A stretch of 6,758 bases of DNA from the NCBI GenBank assembly GCA_023262365.1, contig JALRBF010000126.1, positions 1-6,758 on the forward strand. Direction: 5' to 3'. The notes under the pieces are model-generated. The model saw nothing but the letters and a program-made list of their open reading frames with translations. It did not search any database and was not told the DNA's origin. The DNA is from Burkholderiaceae bacterium (GTDB lineage: Bacteria; Pseudomonadota; Gammaproteobacteria; Burkholderiales; Burkholderiaceae_C). Made by a program: the position numbers and the translations under genes. This document shows, piece after piece, positions 1 to 6,758 of this stretch (positions are counted from its first letter, which is position 1; the number at the start of each line of letters is the position of its first letter).

Positions 1-131
1 CGGCGGATCAGCGCCTCGTTGCGGTCCCATGCCGCGCGGGCGGCGGGGGAGAGTTCGGTTGCCACAAGGTCGCATTTCAGGCCGACCGGCACATGCACTT
101 GCGCGCGGGCCGAGCGGATTTCGTCGATGAG
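1..131 (-). CDS. valS: Valyl-tRNA synthetase fragment (foreign to the rest of the window)
   Basis: Read on the minus strand, codons from 131 down to 3 form an uninterrupted 43-residue frame beginning [19 protein letters not shown] and ending DRNEALIR. This resembles the segment of ValS near the start of its C-terminal region, where a conserved IRS-R-(A)-(E/Q)-(M/V)-(H/N)-VP stretch follows the anticodon-binding helices; the detailed wording looks alphaproteobacterial. ValS charges tRNA-Val with valine in the cytoplasm. Only about 5% of the protein (normally 850-950 residues) is present. It runs off the left edge and stops being recognisable at about 129-137, where infB begins in the opposite orientation. 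I infer that it is not a real neighbour of infB but one side of a chimeric join. The family assignment is by recall of the motif, not by a search. Confidence 0.72.
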
Positions 132-137
132 GCCGGT
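126..137. other. Chimeric junction: valS fragment joined to the middle of infB
   Basis: To the left, the minus strand reads as ValS up to LIDEI (117-131) and perhaps TGLIDEI (to 137). To the right, the plus strand reads as IF2 from [10 protein letters not shown], with the Glu codon at 129. The two identities overlap by only a few bases, so the exact breakpoint is ambiguous within this span. The join removes the IF2 N-terminus and the P-loop. No insertion sequence, target-site duplication or att-like repeat is visible. Confidence 0.75.
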
Positions 138-1541
138 GGCATCACGCAGCACATTGGCGCCTACCACGTACAAACGCAGCGCGGCATGCTGACGTTTTTG
201 GATACGCCTGGTCACGAGGCATTTACCGCCATGCGCGCCCGCGGCGCGCAGGCCACTGATGTGGTGGTGTTGGTGGTGGCTGCCGACGACGGGGTGATGC
301 CGCAAACCCGTGAGGCCATCAAACACGCCAAGGCAGCAGGGGTGCCGATTGTGGTGGCCATGAACAAAATGGACAAGCCCGAAGCCAACCCCGACCGGGT
401 GCGCGGCGAGTTGGTGGCCGAAGAGGTGGTGCCCGAAGAGTTTGGCGGCGACGCACCGTTTGTGCCGGTATCGGCCAAAACCGGCGACGGCATCGACAAC
501 CTGCTGGAGCAGGTGCTGTTGCAAGCCGAGGTACTTGAGCTCAAGGCCCCCATTGACGCCATGGCGCGCGGTTTGGTGGTTGAGGCGCGCCTAGACAAGG
601 GGCGCGGGCCAGTGGCTACGGTATTGGTGCAGTCGGGTACGTTACGCACGGGGGACGTGGTGTTGCTTGGGCAAGCCCATGGCCGGGTGCGTGCCATGTT
701 GGACGAAAACGCCAAGCCGGTGAAGGAAGCCGGGCCTTCCATTCCGGTTGAAATCCAGGGCCTATCCGAAGTGCCCAGCGCCGGTGATGAGTTGATGGTG
801 TTGTCCGACGAGCGTCGCGCCCGAGAGATTGCCACGTATCGCCAGGGCAAATTCCGCACCACCAAATTGGCCAAGCAGCAAGCGGCCAAGCTTGAGAACA
901 TGTTCACCGACATGGCCAGCGGCGAGGTGCAGGTGCTCACCCTCATCATCAAAGCCGACGTGCAAGGCTCGCAAGAGGCGTTGTCGTCGTCGCTGCAAAA
1001 GCTCTCAACCGATGAGGTAAAGGTGCAGGTGGTGATGGCCGGCGTGGGCGGCATCAGCGAAAGCGACGTGAACTTGGCGATTGCCTCGGGGGCCGTGGTG
1101 ATTGGCTTTAACACGCGGGCCGACGCCGGGGCCAGGCGCTTGGCCGAGGCCAACGGCATTGACCTGCGCTACTACAACATCATTTATGACGCAGTGGACG
1201 AGGTGCGCTCGGCCATGGCGGGCATGCTCTCGCCCGATAAAAAAGAAGAAGTTATTGGCGGGGCTGAAATTCGTCAGGTCTTTAGGGTGAGCAAAATTGG
1301 CGCCATTGCGGGATGCATGGTCACCTCCGGCGTGGTGCGTCGCACCGCGCAGGTGCGGCTGTTGCGCGACAACGTGGTGGTCTTTACCGGACTGCTGGAT
1401 TCACTCAAGCGCTTCAAAGACGATGCCAAAGAAGTGCGCGAAGGCTTTGAATGTGGCTTAAACATCAAAAACTTCAACGACATCAAAGAGGGCGATCAGC
1501 TTGAGTTCTTTGAGGTTAAAGAGGTGGCGCGTACCCTTTAA
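129..1541 (+). CDS. infB: Translation initiation factor IF-2, C-terminal half (5' truncated)
   Basis: IF2 is the GTPase that places fMet-tRNA on the 30S subunit and promotes 50S joining. About 470 residues remain of a protein that usually has 900 or more in betaproteobacteria. Numbering from Glu at base 129: switch I GGIT at 3-6, G3 DTPGH at 25-29, G4 NKMD at 79-82, G5 SAK at 115-117. These are followed by the domain II beta barrel, the KLENMF...DVQGSQEAL domain III, and the C2 fMet-tRNA-binding domain with [10 protein letters not shown] and the terminal [12 protein letters not shown]. The G1 P-loop (GHVDHGKT) should lie about 25 residues upstream but is absent because of the junction. The frame stays open back to an ATG at 93, but residues [12 protein letters not shown] are valS antisense and not IF2, so 93 is not a start. 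rbfA begins 3 nt after the stop. Family identity is certain. Confidence 0.96.
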   Translation, partial: EAGGITQHIGAYHVQTQRGMLTFLDTPGHEAFTAMRARGAQATDVVVLVVAADDGVMPQTREAIKHAKAAGVPIVVAMNKMDKPEANPDRVRGELVAEEVVPEEFGGDAPFVPVSAKTGDGIDNLLEQVLLQAEVLELKAPIDAMARGLVVEARLDKGRGPVATVLVQSGTLRTGDVVLLGQAHGRVRAMLDENAKPVKEAGPSIPVEIQGLSEVPSAGDELMVLSDERRAREIATYRQGKFRTTKLAKQQAAKLENMFTDMASGEVQVLTLIIKADVQGSQEALSSSLQKLSTDEVKVQVVMAGVGGISESDVNLAIASGAVVIGFNTRADAGARRLAEANGIDLRYYNIIYDAVDEVRSAMAGMLSPDKKEEVIGGAEIRQVFRVSKIGAIAGCMVTSGVVRRTAQVRLLRDNVVVFTGLLDSLKRFKDDAKEVREGFECGLNIKNFNDIKEGDQLEFFEVKEVARTL

Positions 1542-1544
1542 GCC

Positions 1545-1910
1545 ATGCGCAAGCCCAAGCAGCCCAACCGCAGTTTGCGCGTGGCCGACCAAATCCAGCG
1601 CGATTTGTCGGCCTTGATTGCGCGCGAACTCAAAGACCCACGGGTTGGCATGGTGACCATTCAGTCGGTTGAGGTTTCCGCCGACTATGCGCACGCGCAG
1701 GTGCATTTCAGCACCCTCACTGGGGATGCCCAGCAGACCGAGCAGGCGCTGAATCAGGCGGCGGGTTTTTTGCGTAACGGATTGTTTAAGCGCCTGGTGA
1801 TCCACACCGTGCCTACCTTGCATTTTCATTTTGACCGCACGCCCGAGCGTGCAGCAGATTTGAACGCGTTGATTGCCAAAGCGGTGGCATCACGCGGCCC
1901 CGACGCCTAA
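1545..1910 (+). CDS. rbfA: 30S ribosome-binding factor A
   Basis: RbfA is a small KH-fold protein that binds the 30S subunit near helix 1 of 16S rRNA, helps late 30S maturation and is linked to growth in the cold. The 121 residues match the usual length. Visible signatures are the N-terminal [14 protein letters not shown] helix, DPRVG at 31-35 followed by [17 protein letters not shown], the AAGFLR segment at 72-77 in the KH region, and VPTLHFHFD at 89-97. It starts 3 nt after the infB stop. The nearest purine-rich element (GAGGTG, about 1521-1526) is too far from the ATG for a good ribosome binding site, so translation is probably coupled to infB. No later in-frame start would keep the first helix, so 1545 is well supported. 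Confidence 0.96.
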   Translation: MRKPKQPNRSLRVADQIQRDLSALIARELKDPRVGMVTIQSVEVSADYAHAQVHFSTLTGDAQQTEQALNQAAGFLRNGLFKRLVIHTVPTLHFHFDRTPERAADLNALIAKAVASRGPDA

Positions 1911-1911
1911 C

Positions 1912-2877
1912 ATGCAGCAACCCGCCCGATTACAGGCGGGGCGACCGAGTCGACGCCCACTACATGGGGTGTTGCTGTTGGACAAGCCCCTTGGCCTATC
2001 AAGTAACGATGCGTTGCAACGCGTCAAGCGGCTGTTGCTTGCCCAGAAGGCTGGGCACACGGGCACGCTTGACCCACTGGCCACTGGCGTGCTGCCACTG
2101 TGTTTTGGCGCGGCCACTAAGTTCAGCGGGCTGCACCTGCATGGCAGCAAGCGCTACGTGGCGCGCATGCAGTTGGGTGTTACCACCACCACGGGCGACG
2201 CCGAGGGCGACGTGGTGCAAACCCGTGACGCGGTTGCCCCAAGCCCGGCGCAGTGGCAGCAGGTGCTGCAGCGCATGACTGGTGCAATATGGCAAAAGCC
2301 GCCCATGTACGCCGCGCTCAAGCACCAAGGCCGGCCGCTGTATGCCTATGCGCGAGCCGGGCAAACGGTGCAGAGGCCTTTGCGGCAGATACAAATTGAT
2401 AGCCTGCAGGTTGAGCCCACCGACGACCCCTTACAGTGGGATTTGCATGTGCAGTGTGGTGCCGGTACCTACATTCGCGTGCTGGCGGAAGACATAGGCC
2501 AAGCCCTGGGTCATGGTGCCCATTTGCGCGCGTTGCGCCGCGTGGCTACCGGTGGGTTCACCGTTGAGCACAGCATCACCGAAGACCAGTTGCGCGAGCG
2601 CGTGCAGCAAGGCGCCCCGTTGCCTTGGCTACCCACCTCGGCGCTGCTGGGTGATGCGCCAAAGGTCACGCTCACACCCGAGCAGGCGGGGCGATTTTTA
2701 ACCGGTGCGCGCCTCCGGCTTGCTGGGCCCGCGGCCGAGCCGCTGGCGGTATGGGGCAGCCAGCCCCAGGCCTTTCTTGGCATGGCCAAGCGCGTGGCCG
2801 ACGAATTGATTGCGCTGCGACTGCTCTCGCCGATTGAAATTGAGCAAACCCTTAGTCAACAGGAAATTACTGCATGA
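1912..2877 (+). CDS. truB: tRNA pseudouridine(55) synthase
   Basis: TruB isomerises U55 in the T-loop of most tRNAs to pseudouridine and acts as a tRNA chaperone. From the ATG at 1912 it has 321 residues, normal for betaproteobacteria. Near the start is [19 protein letters not shown]. The catalytic motif [12 protein letters not shown] follows, with the catalytic Asp at residue 54. Next come [30 protein letters not shown] (the substrate-side loop) and [15 protein letters not shown], then a C-terminal PUA-like domain from about residue 245 ([19 protein letters not shown]). The frame is open upstream to an ATG at 1873, but that start would overlap rbfA by 38 bases and add [13 protein letters not shown], which is rbfA out of frame. 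The start at 1912, one base after the rbfA stop, is preferred. There is no clear Shine-Dalgarno sequence, which suggests coupled translation. Confidence 0.96.
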   Translation: MQQPARLQAGRPSRRPLHGVLLLDKPLGLSSNDALQRVKRLLLAQKAGHTGTLDPLATGVLPLCFGAATKFSGLHLHGSKRYVARMQLGVTTTTGDAEGDVVQTRDAVAPSPAQWQQVLQRMTGAIWQKPPMYAALKHQGRPLYAYARAGQTVQRPLRQIQIDSLQVEPTDDPLQWDLHVQCGAGTYIRVLAEDIGQALGHGAHLRALRRVATGGFTVEHSITEDQLRERVQQGAPLPWLPTSALLGDAPKVTLTPEQAGRFLTGARLRLAGPAAEPLAVWGSQPQAFLGMAKRVADELIALRLLSPIEIEQTLSQQEITA

Positions 2878-4700
2878 AGACCATACGCAACATTGCCATC
2901 ATTGCCCACGTTGACCACGGCAAGACCACGTTGGTCGATCAGTTGCTGCGCCAGTCGGGTACGTTTCGCGCCAACCAAAAGGTGGACGAACGCGTGATGG
3001 ACAACAACGACTTGGAGCGGGAGCGTGGCATCACGATTTTGGCCAAAAACTGTGCAGTGAAGTGGCAAGACACACACATCAATATTGTGGACACACCGGG
3101 GCACGCCGACTTTGGTGGCGAGGTGGAGCGTGCGTTGTCCATGGTGGATGGGGTGTTGCTGCTCATTGACGCGGTGGAAGGCCCCATGCCTCAAACCCGC
3201 TTTGTGACCAAGAAGGCGCTGGCGCTTGGTCTGCGCCCGATCGTGGTGGTGAACAAGGTAGACCGCCCGGGTGCACGGCCGGACCACGTGGTCAACGCCG
3301 CGTTTGATTTGTTTGACAAACTCGGGGCCACCGAGGAACAGTTAGATTTTCCGGTGGTCTATGCTTCGGGCCTCAATGGCTGGGCCGCACTGCAGCAGGG
3401 TGAGCCCGAAACGGCGTGGGGTACCGATTTGGCCGCGCTGTTTGACACCATTGTGCAGCGGGTACCGGTGCACAGCGGGGATCCGCAGGCGGCGTTGCAG
3501 TTGCAAATTTCGTCTTTGGACTATTCGACCTACGTGGGGCGTATTGGGGTGGGGCGCATCAACGCGGGTACGCTGCGCCAAGGGCAAGAGGTGGTGGTGA
3601 TGGCCGGGCCTGAGCACAACCTGGGCAAAGCCAAGGTGATGCAGGTGCTGCGCTTTGAGGGCCTTGAGCGCGCTGCGGCCGAGCAAGCCGGGCCGGGTGA
3701 AATTGTGCTGGTGGCGGGCGTGGAGCAAGTGGGCATTGGCGTGACGCTTACCGATACCGACCAGCCCCAGCCCTTGCCCATGTTGACCATTGATGAGCCC
3801 ACGCTGACCATGAACTTTTGCGTCAACACCAGCCCGTTGGCTGGGCGTGAGGGCAAGTTTGTGACCAGCCGCCAGGTGTGGGACCGCTTGCAACGCGAGC
3901 TGCAAAGCAACGTGGCGTTGCGCGTGCGCGAAACCGAAGAAGACGGGGTATTTGAGGTCTCGGGTCGCGGCGAATTACACCTGACGATTCTGTTGGAAAA
4001 CCTAAGGCGCGAGGGGTATGAGTTGGCGGTATCTAAGCCCCGCGTGGTGTTTAGGCAAGATGCCGCAGGCGAGCGGCTTGAGCCCATTGAGTGGCTGACG
4101 GTGGATGTGGAAGAGGCGCACCAGGGCGGTGTGATGCAGGCTTTGGGCGAGCGCAAGGGCGAGTTGGTGAACATGGAGCCCGATGGCCGCGGCCGGGTCC
4201 GGCTGGAGTACCGCATTCCGGCGCGGGGTTTGATTGGTTTTCAAAACGAGTTTCTTAACCTCACCCGAGGCTCGGGGCTTGCCAGCAACGTGTTTGACGG
4301 CTACGAGCCGCACCGAGGTGAGTTGGGTGGGCGCAAGAATGGTGTGTTGATTAGCCAAGACACCGGCGAGATCGTGACTTACGCACTGGGTAAGCTCGAC
4401 GACCGCGGGCGGATGTTTGTGCGGGCCGGTGACCCGGTGTACGAGGGCATGATCGTGGGTATTCATAGCCGTGACAACGATTTGGTGGTTAACCCGGTTC
4501 GCGCCAAGCAGCTCACCAACTTTCGCGTCTCGGGCAAAGAAGACGCGATTCGTCTGACCCCGCCGATCGAGTTAACACTGGAGTACGCGGTGGAGTTTAT
4601 TGACGACGACGAACTTGCCGAAATCACGCCCAAGTCGATTCGGCTGCGTAAGCGATTTTTGAAAGAGCACGAGCGTAAGCGTGCCTCGCGTGTGAGCTGA
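2874..4700 (+). CDS. typA: Ribosome-associated translational GTPase TypA/BipA
   Basis: TypA (BipA) is an EF-G/LepA-type GTPase that binds the ribosome and is involved in 50S assembly and in growth under cold and other stress. The 608 residues are full length. G motifs: G1 AHVDHGKT 11-18, switch RERGIT 49-54, G3 DTPGH 73-77, G4 NKVD 127-130, G5 YASGLNG 163-169. A beta-barrel domain II follows (about 205-290), then EF-G-like domains III and V ([19 protein letters not shown] and the [12 protein letters not shown] region). The BipA-specific C-terminal domain contains [16 protein letters not shown] and ends with a basic tail, [14 protein letters not shown]. The ATG overlaps the truB stop in ATGA. 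An AGGA at 2861-2864 lies 9 nt upstream as a plausible ribosome binding site. All catalytic motifs are intact. Confidence 0.97.
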   Translation: MKTIRNIAIIAHVDHGKTTLVDQLLRQSGTFRANQKVDERVMDNNDLERERGITILAKNCAVKWQDTHINIVDTPGHADFGGEVERALSMVDGVLLLIDAVEGPMPQTRFVTKKALALGLRPIVVVNKVDRPGARPDHVVNAAFDLFDKLGATEEQLDFPVVYASGLNGWAALQQGEPETAWGTDLAALFDTIVQRVPVHSGDPQAALQLQISSLDYSTYVGRIGVGRINAGTLRQGQEVVVMAGPEHNLGKAKVMQVLRFEGLERAAAEQAGPGEIVLVAGVEQVGIGVTLTDTDQPQPLPMLTIDEPTLTMNFCVNTSPLAGREGKFVTSRQVWDRLQRELQSNVALRVRETEEDGVFEVSGRGELHLTILLENLRREGYELAVSKPRVVFRQDAAGERLEPIEWLTVDVEEAHQGGVMQALGERKGELVNMEPDGRGRVRLEYRIPARGLIGFQNEFLNLTRGSGLASNVFDGYEPHRGELGGRKNGVLISQDTGEIVTYALGKLDDRGRMFVRAGDPVYEGMIVGIHSRDNDLVVNPVRAKQLTNFRVSGKEDAIRLTPPIELTLEYAVEFIDDDELAEITPKSIRLRKRFLKEHERKRASRVS

Positions 4701-4714
4701 ACCGACGTTGCGAT

Positions 4715-4720
4715 AAGGAG
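4715..4720 (+). promoter_or_regulatory. Strong Shine-Dalgarno for the acyl-CoA hydrolase
   Basis: AAGGAG sits 6 nt before the ATG at 4727, inside the 26-nt gap after typA. It is the best ribosome binding site in the window and fixes the start. It also shows that this gene is translated independently, unlike the coupled rbfA and truB. I see no convincing promoter or terminator in the 26 nt, so transcriptional read-through from typA is likely. Confidence 0.75.
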
Positions 4721-4726
4721 ATAGGC

Positions 4727-5812
4727 ATGGTGAATGGGCCTGCACAAGCAAGCAGTGAGCACGTGGTGGTCGAAGTGGGGCAGGACGGCGTGGGGCGCAT
4801 CACGCTGAATCGGCCGCAAGCGCTCAACGCGTTGTCGCTGTCTATGGTGCGTGCGCTAAGCCATACGCTTAGGCAGTGGGCACACAACCCAGCGGTACGG
4901 CAGGTGGTAATTCGTGGCAGCCACAAGCAAGGGCCGTTTGGACATTTTTGTGCGGGGGGTGACATTCGCTACTTCCACCAGGCAGCGCGGGCCGGCGATG
5001 CGTCGTTGGAAGATTTTTTTACCGAGGAATACCAGGTCAATCACTTGATTCACGTCTATCCCAAGCCCTACGTGGCGTTGATGGACGGGGTGGTGATGGG
5101 CGGGGGCATGGGCCTGAGCCAAGGCGCGGCGTGCCGCGTGGTTACGCCGAGCACTCGCATGGCCATGCCTGAGGCGCGCATTGGCCTGTTTCCGGACGTG
5201 GGGGGTGGATATTTTTTAAGTCGTTGCCCGGGCCACGTGGGCGAATGGCTGGCCGTAACGGGGCAGGTGCTGCACGCTGGAGACGCGGTGGCCTTTGGCC
5301 TGGCCGATGGGTGTGTGCCCACGGATGCGCTGCCTACCATTTGGCAGTCGCCCGACCCACTGCAGGCCGCGCGCGAGGCAGCGCAACCCGCGCCCACGCA
5401 GTGGCATGCAGCGGTCGACGCCATCGACGCGGTATTTGGCCTGCCTTCGCTGCCTCAAGCTCTGCACGCCTTGGCGCAGGTTGAGGGCGCGTGGGCCAGC
5501 GCCGCGCGCGAGGCGATTGCCGGGCATTCACCGCTGATGTGCCACGTGATTTGGGCACAGATTCGTCGCGCCCGCGGCATGCCGCTGGCCGATGTGCTGC
5601 GCATGGAGCGTGACATGGTGCGGCACTGCTTTCATTGGCGTGGCGTGGCCGCCAGCGAAACCCTTGAAGGCGTGCGCGCCTTGGCCGTGGACAAAGACCA
5701 CGCGCCGCGCTGGCAGCCGGCTGCCATGGCCGAGGTGTTGGCGCAGGACGTGGACGGCTTTTTTGTCAGCCCGTGGCCCGCCTACGCGCACCCGTTGCGC
5801 GATTTGGCCTAA
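4727..5812 (+). CDS. 3-hydroxyisobutyryl-CoA hydrolase-type crotonase-family protein
   Basis: The family hydrolyses 3-hydroxyisobutyryl-CoA to 3-hydroxyisobutyrate and CoA in valine breakdown, in the cytoplasm. The 361-residue length fits this family rather than classic enoyl-CoA hydratases (about 260). The crotonase core has HFCAGGDIRYF (73-83, first oxyanion-hole strand), MGGGMGLS (124-131, second oxyanion-hole segment) and MPEARIGLFPDVGGGYFLS (147-165). In this last motif Glu149 and Asp157 are spaced 8 apart, like the catalytic Glu and Asp of characterised HIBCH enzymes. The C-terminal half carries ETLEGVRALAVDKDHAPRW (311-329), the HIBCH-type EGVRA..DKD..P.W signature missing from short hydratases. 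An automatic label of enoyl-CoA hydratase would be misleading. Exact substrate is inferred; another short-chain hydroxyacyl-CoA is possible. No other valine-pathway genes are visible. It converges on the monooxygenase gene with no gap between the stops. Confidence 0.85.
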   Translation: MVNGPAQASSEHVVVEVGQDGVGRITLNRPQALNALSLSMVRALSHTLRQWAHNPAVRQVVIRGSHKQGPFGHFCAGGDIRYFHQAARAGDASLEDFFTEEYQVNHLIHVYPKPYVALMDGVVMGGGMGLSQGAACRVVTPSTRMAMPEARIGLFPDVGGGYFLSRCPGHVGEWLAVTGQVLHAGDAVAFGLADGCVPTDALPTIWQSPDPLQAAREAAQPAPTQWHAAVDAIDAVFGLPSLPQALHALAQVEGAWASAAREAIAGHSPLMCHVIWAQIRRARGMPLADVLRMERDMVRHCFHWRGVAASETLEGVRALAVDKDHAPRWQPAAMAEVLAQDVDGFFVSPWPAYAHPLRDLA

Positions 5813-5831
5813 CTACGCGTTTAGGCCGCGC
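5797..5831. terminator. Inverted repeat across two abutting stop codons, possible shared terminator hairpin
   Basis: GGCCTAA (5806-5812) and TTAGGCC (5821-5827) form a perfect 7-bp stem with an 8-nt loop. A further GCGC/GCGC pairing (5797-5800 with 5828-5831) is possible across a 5-nt bulge. The repeat contains the stop of the hydrolase (5810-5812) and lies over the end of the minus-strand monooxygenase (stop 5813-5815). It sits where a bidirectional terminator is needed, but neither strand shows a T-tract after the stem, so it is not a canonical intrinsic terminator. It could act in both directions as a transcript-end stabiliser, or be chance. Confidence 0.35.
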
Positions 5832-6643
5832 AGCTGGGCCTGAATTTGCAGCGCCAGGGGCTGCGAGTAAATGCGGCACTGCGCAAATGCCCCGGCAATA
5901 AACCACAGCCCTGGCTGCGGTGTGGGCTGCCACATGTTGGCGAGCTCTTGGGTTTGCTCGTCAATGCCCCACACGGGTCCCACGCGGTCGGCGATGTCTT
6001 TGCCCATGAGTTGTTCCACCATGGTTGAGATGCCGTGGTAGCCCGTGGCGGTGACCATGAGGTCGGCCGGCACGTGACGGCCGTCTTTCATGCGCAGGCC
6101 GTCGCTTTCGAAATGCGCAATGTCTTGTAAGGCCAGCACCGGAAGTTGCCCATCGGCGATGAGGTTGGAGCAGCCCACGTTGAAGTAGTAGCCGCCACCG
6201 CGCGTGAGGTACAGCATTTGCCAGTTCATGCCGTGACTGCTGCCGTCGTCTAGCCGAAAACCAGCACGGCGCAAGCCTTCGTGCAGCACCGTGTCCGATG
6301 CCTGGGCCAGCTTAAGGTAGCGCAGATTGGCCGCTTTAATCATGTCCATGGGCGTGCCTACGGTAATGAGGTCGCACACGTCGGTGCCGAGCTCGCCGTC
6401 GTACAGTTCGTAGGGGAGTTGCGCGGTGGGCTCAATGTTTTGCACCATGGTTGGGCTGCGTTGCACCATGCACACCTCAACGCCGTGGTTTTGTAAGTCT
6501 TGCGCCACGTCGTGGCCACTGGTGCCCGAGCCAAACACCACCACACGTTTGCCCAGCCAGGGCTGCGCGCCTTGGTAGTCGTGCGTGTGCATGACTTGCC
6601 CGGCAAAAGCCTCCATGCCCGCTAGGGGCGTACGATTGGGTTG
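5813..6643 (-). CDS. Flavin-dependent monooxygenase (FMO-like), C-terminal part, 5' truncated
   Basis: This looks like the C-terminal half of an NAD(P)H- and FAD-dependent monooxygenase of roughly 600 residues; substrate unknown. About 276 residues are recognisable, reading from QPNRTPLAGMEAFAGQ. The FMO fingerprint FxGxxxHxxxY is seen as F-A-G-Q-V-M-H-T-H-D-Y, immediately before the NADPH Rossmann motif VVFGSGTSGHDVAQDL. Later come MVQRSPT, GGGYYFNVGCSNLIADGQ, the ATGY motif of FAD/NAD(P) oxidoreductases, and NMWQPTPQPGLWFIAG near the end. The N-terminal FAD-binding Rossmann domain is missing. The ATG whose complement is 6614-6616 is an internal Met, not the start, because homologous residues continue upstream of it. 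The frame reaches a stop at 6659-6661, but that lies in foreign AT-rich DNA. It converges with the hydrolase gene with no gap. Promoter and true start are outside the window. Confidence 0.85.
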   Translation of the reverse strand, partial: QPNRTPLAGMEAFAGQVMHTHDYQGAQPWLGKRVVVFGSGTSGHDVAQDLQNHGVEVCMVQRSPTMVQNIEPTAQLPYELYDGELGTDVCDLITVGTPMDMIKAANLRYLKLAQASDTVLHEGLRRAGFRLDDGSSHGMNWQMLYLTRGGGYYFNVGCSNLIADGQLPVLALQDIAHFESDGLRMKDGRHVPADLMVTATGYHGISTMVEQLMGKDIADRVGPVWGIDEQTQELANMWQPTPQPGLWFIAGAFAQCRIYSQPLALQIQAQLRGLNA

Positions 6644-6655
6644 GGTTTTAAAGCA
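6638..6655. other. Second chimeric junction: monooxygenase gene joined to AT-rich DNA
   Basis: Monooxygenase-like codons on the minus strand run up to about 6643 (QPNRTPLAG). The expected upstream family sequence (an ATG-x-SG-type segment) is replaced by FKTQ and then a stop. Composition drops sharply, from GC-rich to about 29% GC in 6651-6758 (31 G or C of 108). The precise breakpoint cannot be fixed because the few bases around TTGGGTTTTAAA fit either side. Confidence 0.75.
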
Positions 6656-6758
6656 TATTTAAATTTACATACTTTTGAAGAATATGGTATTCCATATGAC
6701 CATGAAATTTACGCATATCCACTTTCACAATCTTTCTCAAATGGAGTAGGAAGAAAAT
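6644..6758 (+). CDS. Partial open frame in AT-rich foreign tail, possibly a phage structural protein
   Basis: On the plus strand, codons from 6644 to 6757 are open through the right edge: GFKAYLNLHTFEEYGIPYDH, then EIYAYPLSQSFSNGVGRK. The other two plus frames hit stops quickly. One minus frame is also open over most of the stretch but gives no recognisable protein. The AYPLSQSFSNGVGRK segment recalls the YPVSQSW..G.GR/K stretch that I remember from structural proteins of marine T4-like phages. This is recall, not a search, and the match is short. The low GC would suit such a phage or an AT-rich marine bacterium. No start codon is visible; the protein begins to the left of the junction in its own genome and continues beyond the window. 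It has no functional link to the neighbouring genes. Confidence 0.4.

Noticed and set aside
93..128. ATG at 93 as the start of a short IF2
   Set aside because: The first 12 codons are the antisense of valS and have no IF2 similarity; the open frame here is an accident of the junction.
212..1159. Long minus-strand open frame (315 codons) inside infB
   Set aside because: It lies wholly opposite a certain gene, is rich in Ser, Thr, Ala and Pro as expected of an antisense shadow in GC-rich DNA, and shows no recognisable domain.
3342..3905. Minus-strand His/Leu-rich frame (187 codons) inside typA
   Set aside because: The His and Leu richness comes from reading the complement of Val, Gly and Gln codons; there is no independent support for it.
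3530..4216. Minus-strand open frame (228 codons) inside typA
   Set aside because: It is antisense to intact, conserved TypA domains. Its Ser/Arg/Pro/Thr-rich composition is typical of a shadow frame, with no motif or ribosome binding site.
6358..6606. Second minus-strand frame within the monooxygenase
   Set aside because: It overlaps the motif-bearing monooxygenase frame in another register, and Cys/Thr/Trp-rich translation without domains indicates a shadow.
1..6758. Genomic island, mobile element or defence system explaining the foreign ends
   Set aside because: No transposase, integrase, tRNA target site, terminal repeat or target duplication is visible at either break, and the core is conserved housekeeping DNA; chimerism is simpler.

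Overview
The window is a GC-rich bacterial fragment of about 6.5 kb whose gene order and protein sequences fit a betaproteobacterium, most likely Burkholderiales. The basis is the run infB-rbfA-truB-typA and IF2, RbfA, TruB and TypA sequences that read like the Comamonadaceae and related versions I know; I could not run a search. Short stretches at both ends do not belong to this genome.

Layout. Bases 1 to about 130 encode, on the minus strand, a piece of valyl-tRNA synthetase (alphaproteobacterial in look). It is joined abruptly to the middle of infB. From about 129 to 4700 runs a tight plus-strand translation operon: the C-terminal half of initiation factor IF2, ribosome-binding factor RbfA, tRNA pseudouridine-55 synthase TruB, and the ribosome-associated GTPase TypA/BipA. 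Gaps are 3 nt, 1 nt and a 4-nt ATGA overlap. After 26 nt comes a crotonase-fold acyl-CoA hydrolase of the 3-hydroxyisobutyryl-CoA hydrolase type (4727-5812) with its own strong ribosome binding site. Its stop codon abuts the stop of a convergent minus-strand flavin-dependent monooxygenase (from 5813), and an inverted repeat lies across the two stops. The monooxygenase is cut at about 6643. The last ~108 bases are only about 29% GC and carry a short open frame from an unrelated source, possibly a marine phage.

How the genes work together. RbfA matures the 30S subunit, IF2 brings initiator tRNA and joins subunits, TruB modifies and helps fold tRNA, and TypA is a translational GTPase tied to ribosome assembly and stress. 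The two downstream genes are metabolic (probably branched-chain acyl-CoA breakdown, and oxidation of an unknown substrate) and have no visible link to translation.

There are no intergenic stretches over 300 bases, and I saw no tRNA or rRNA genes, CRISPR arrays or insertion sequences. The conserved core is ordinary. The most notable features are the two end junctions, best read as assembly or amplification chimeras rather than a new biological system.
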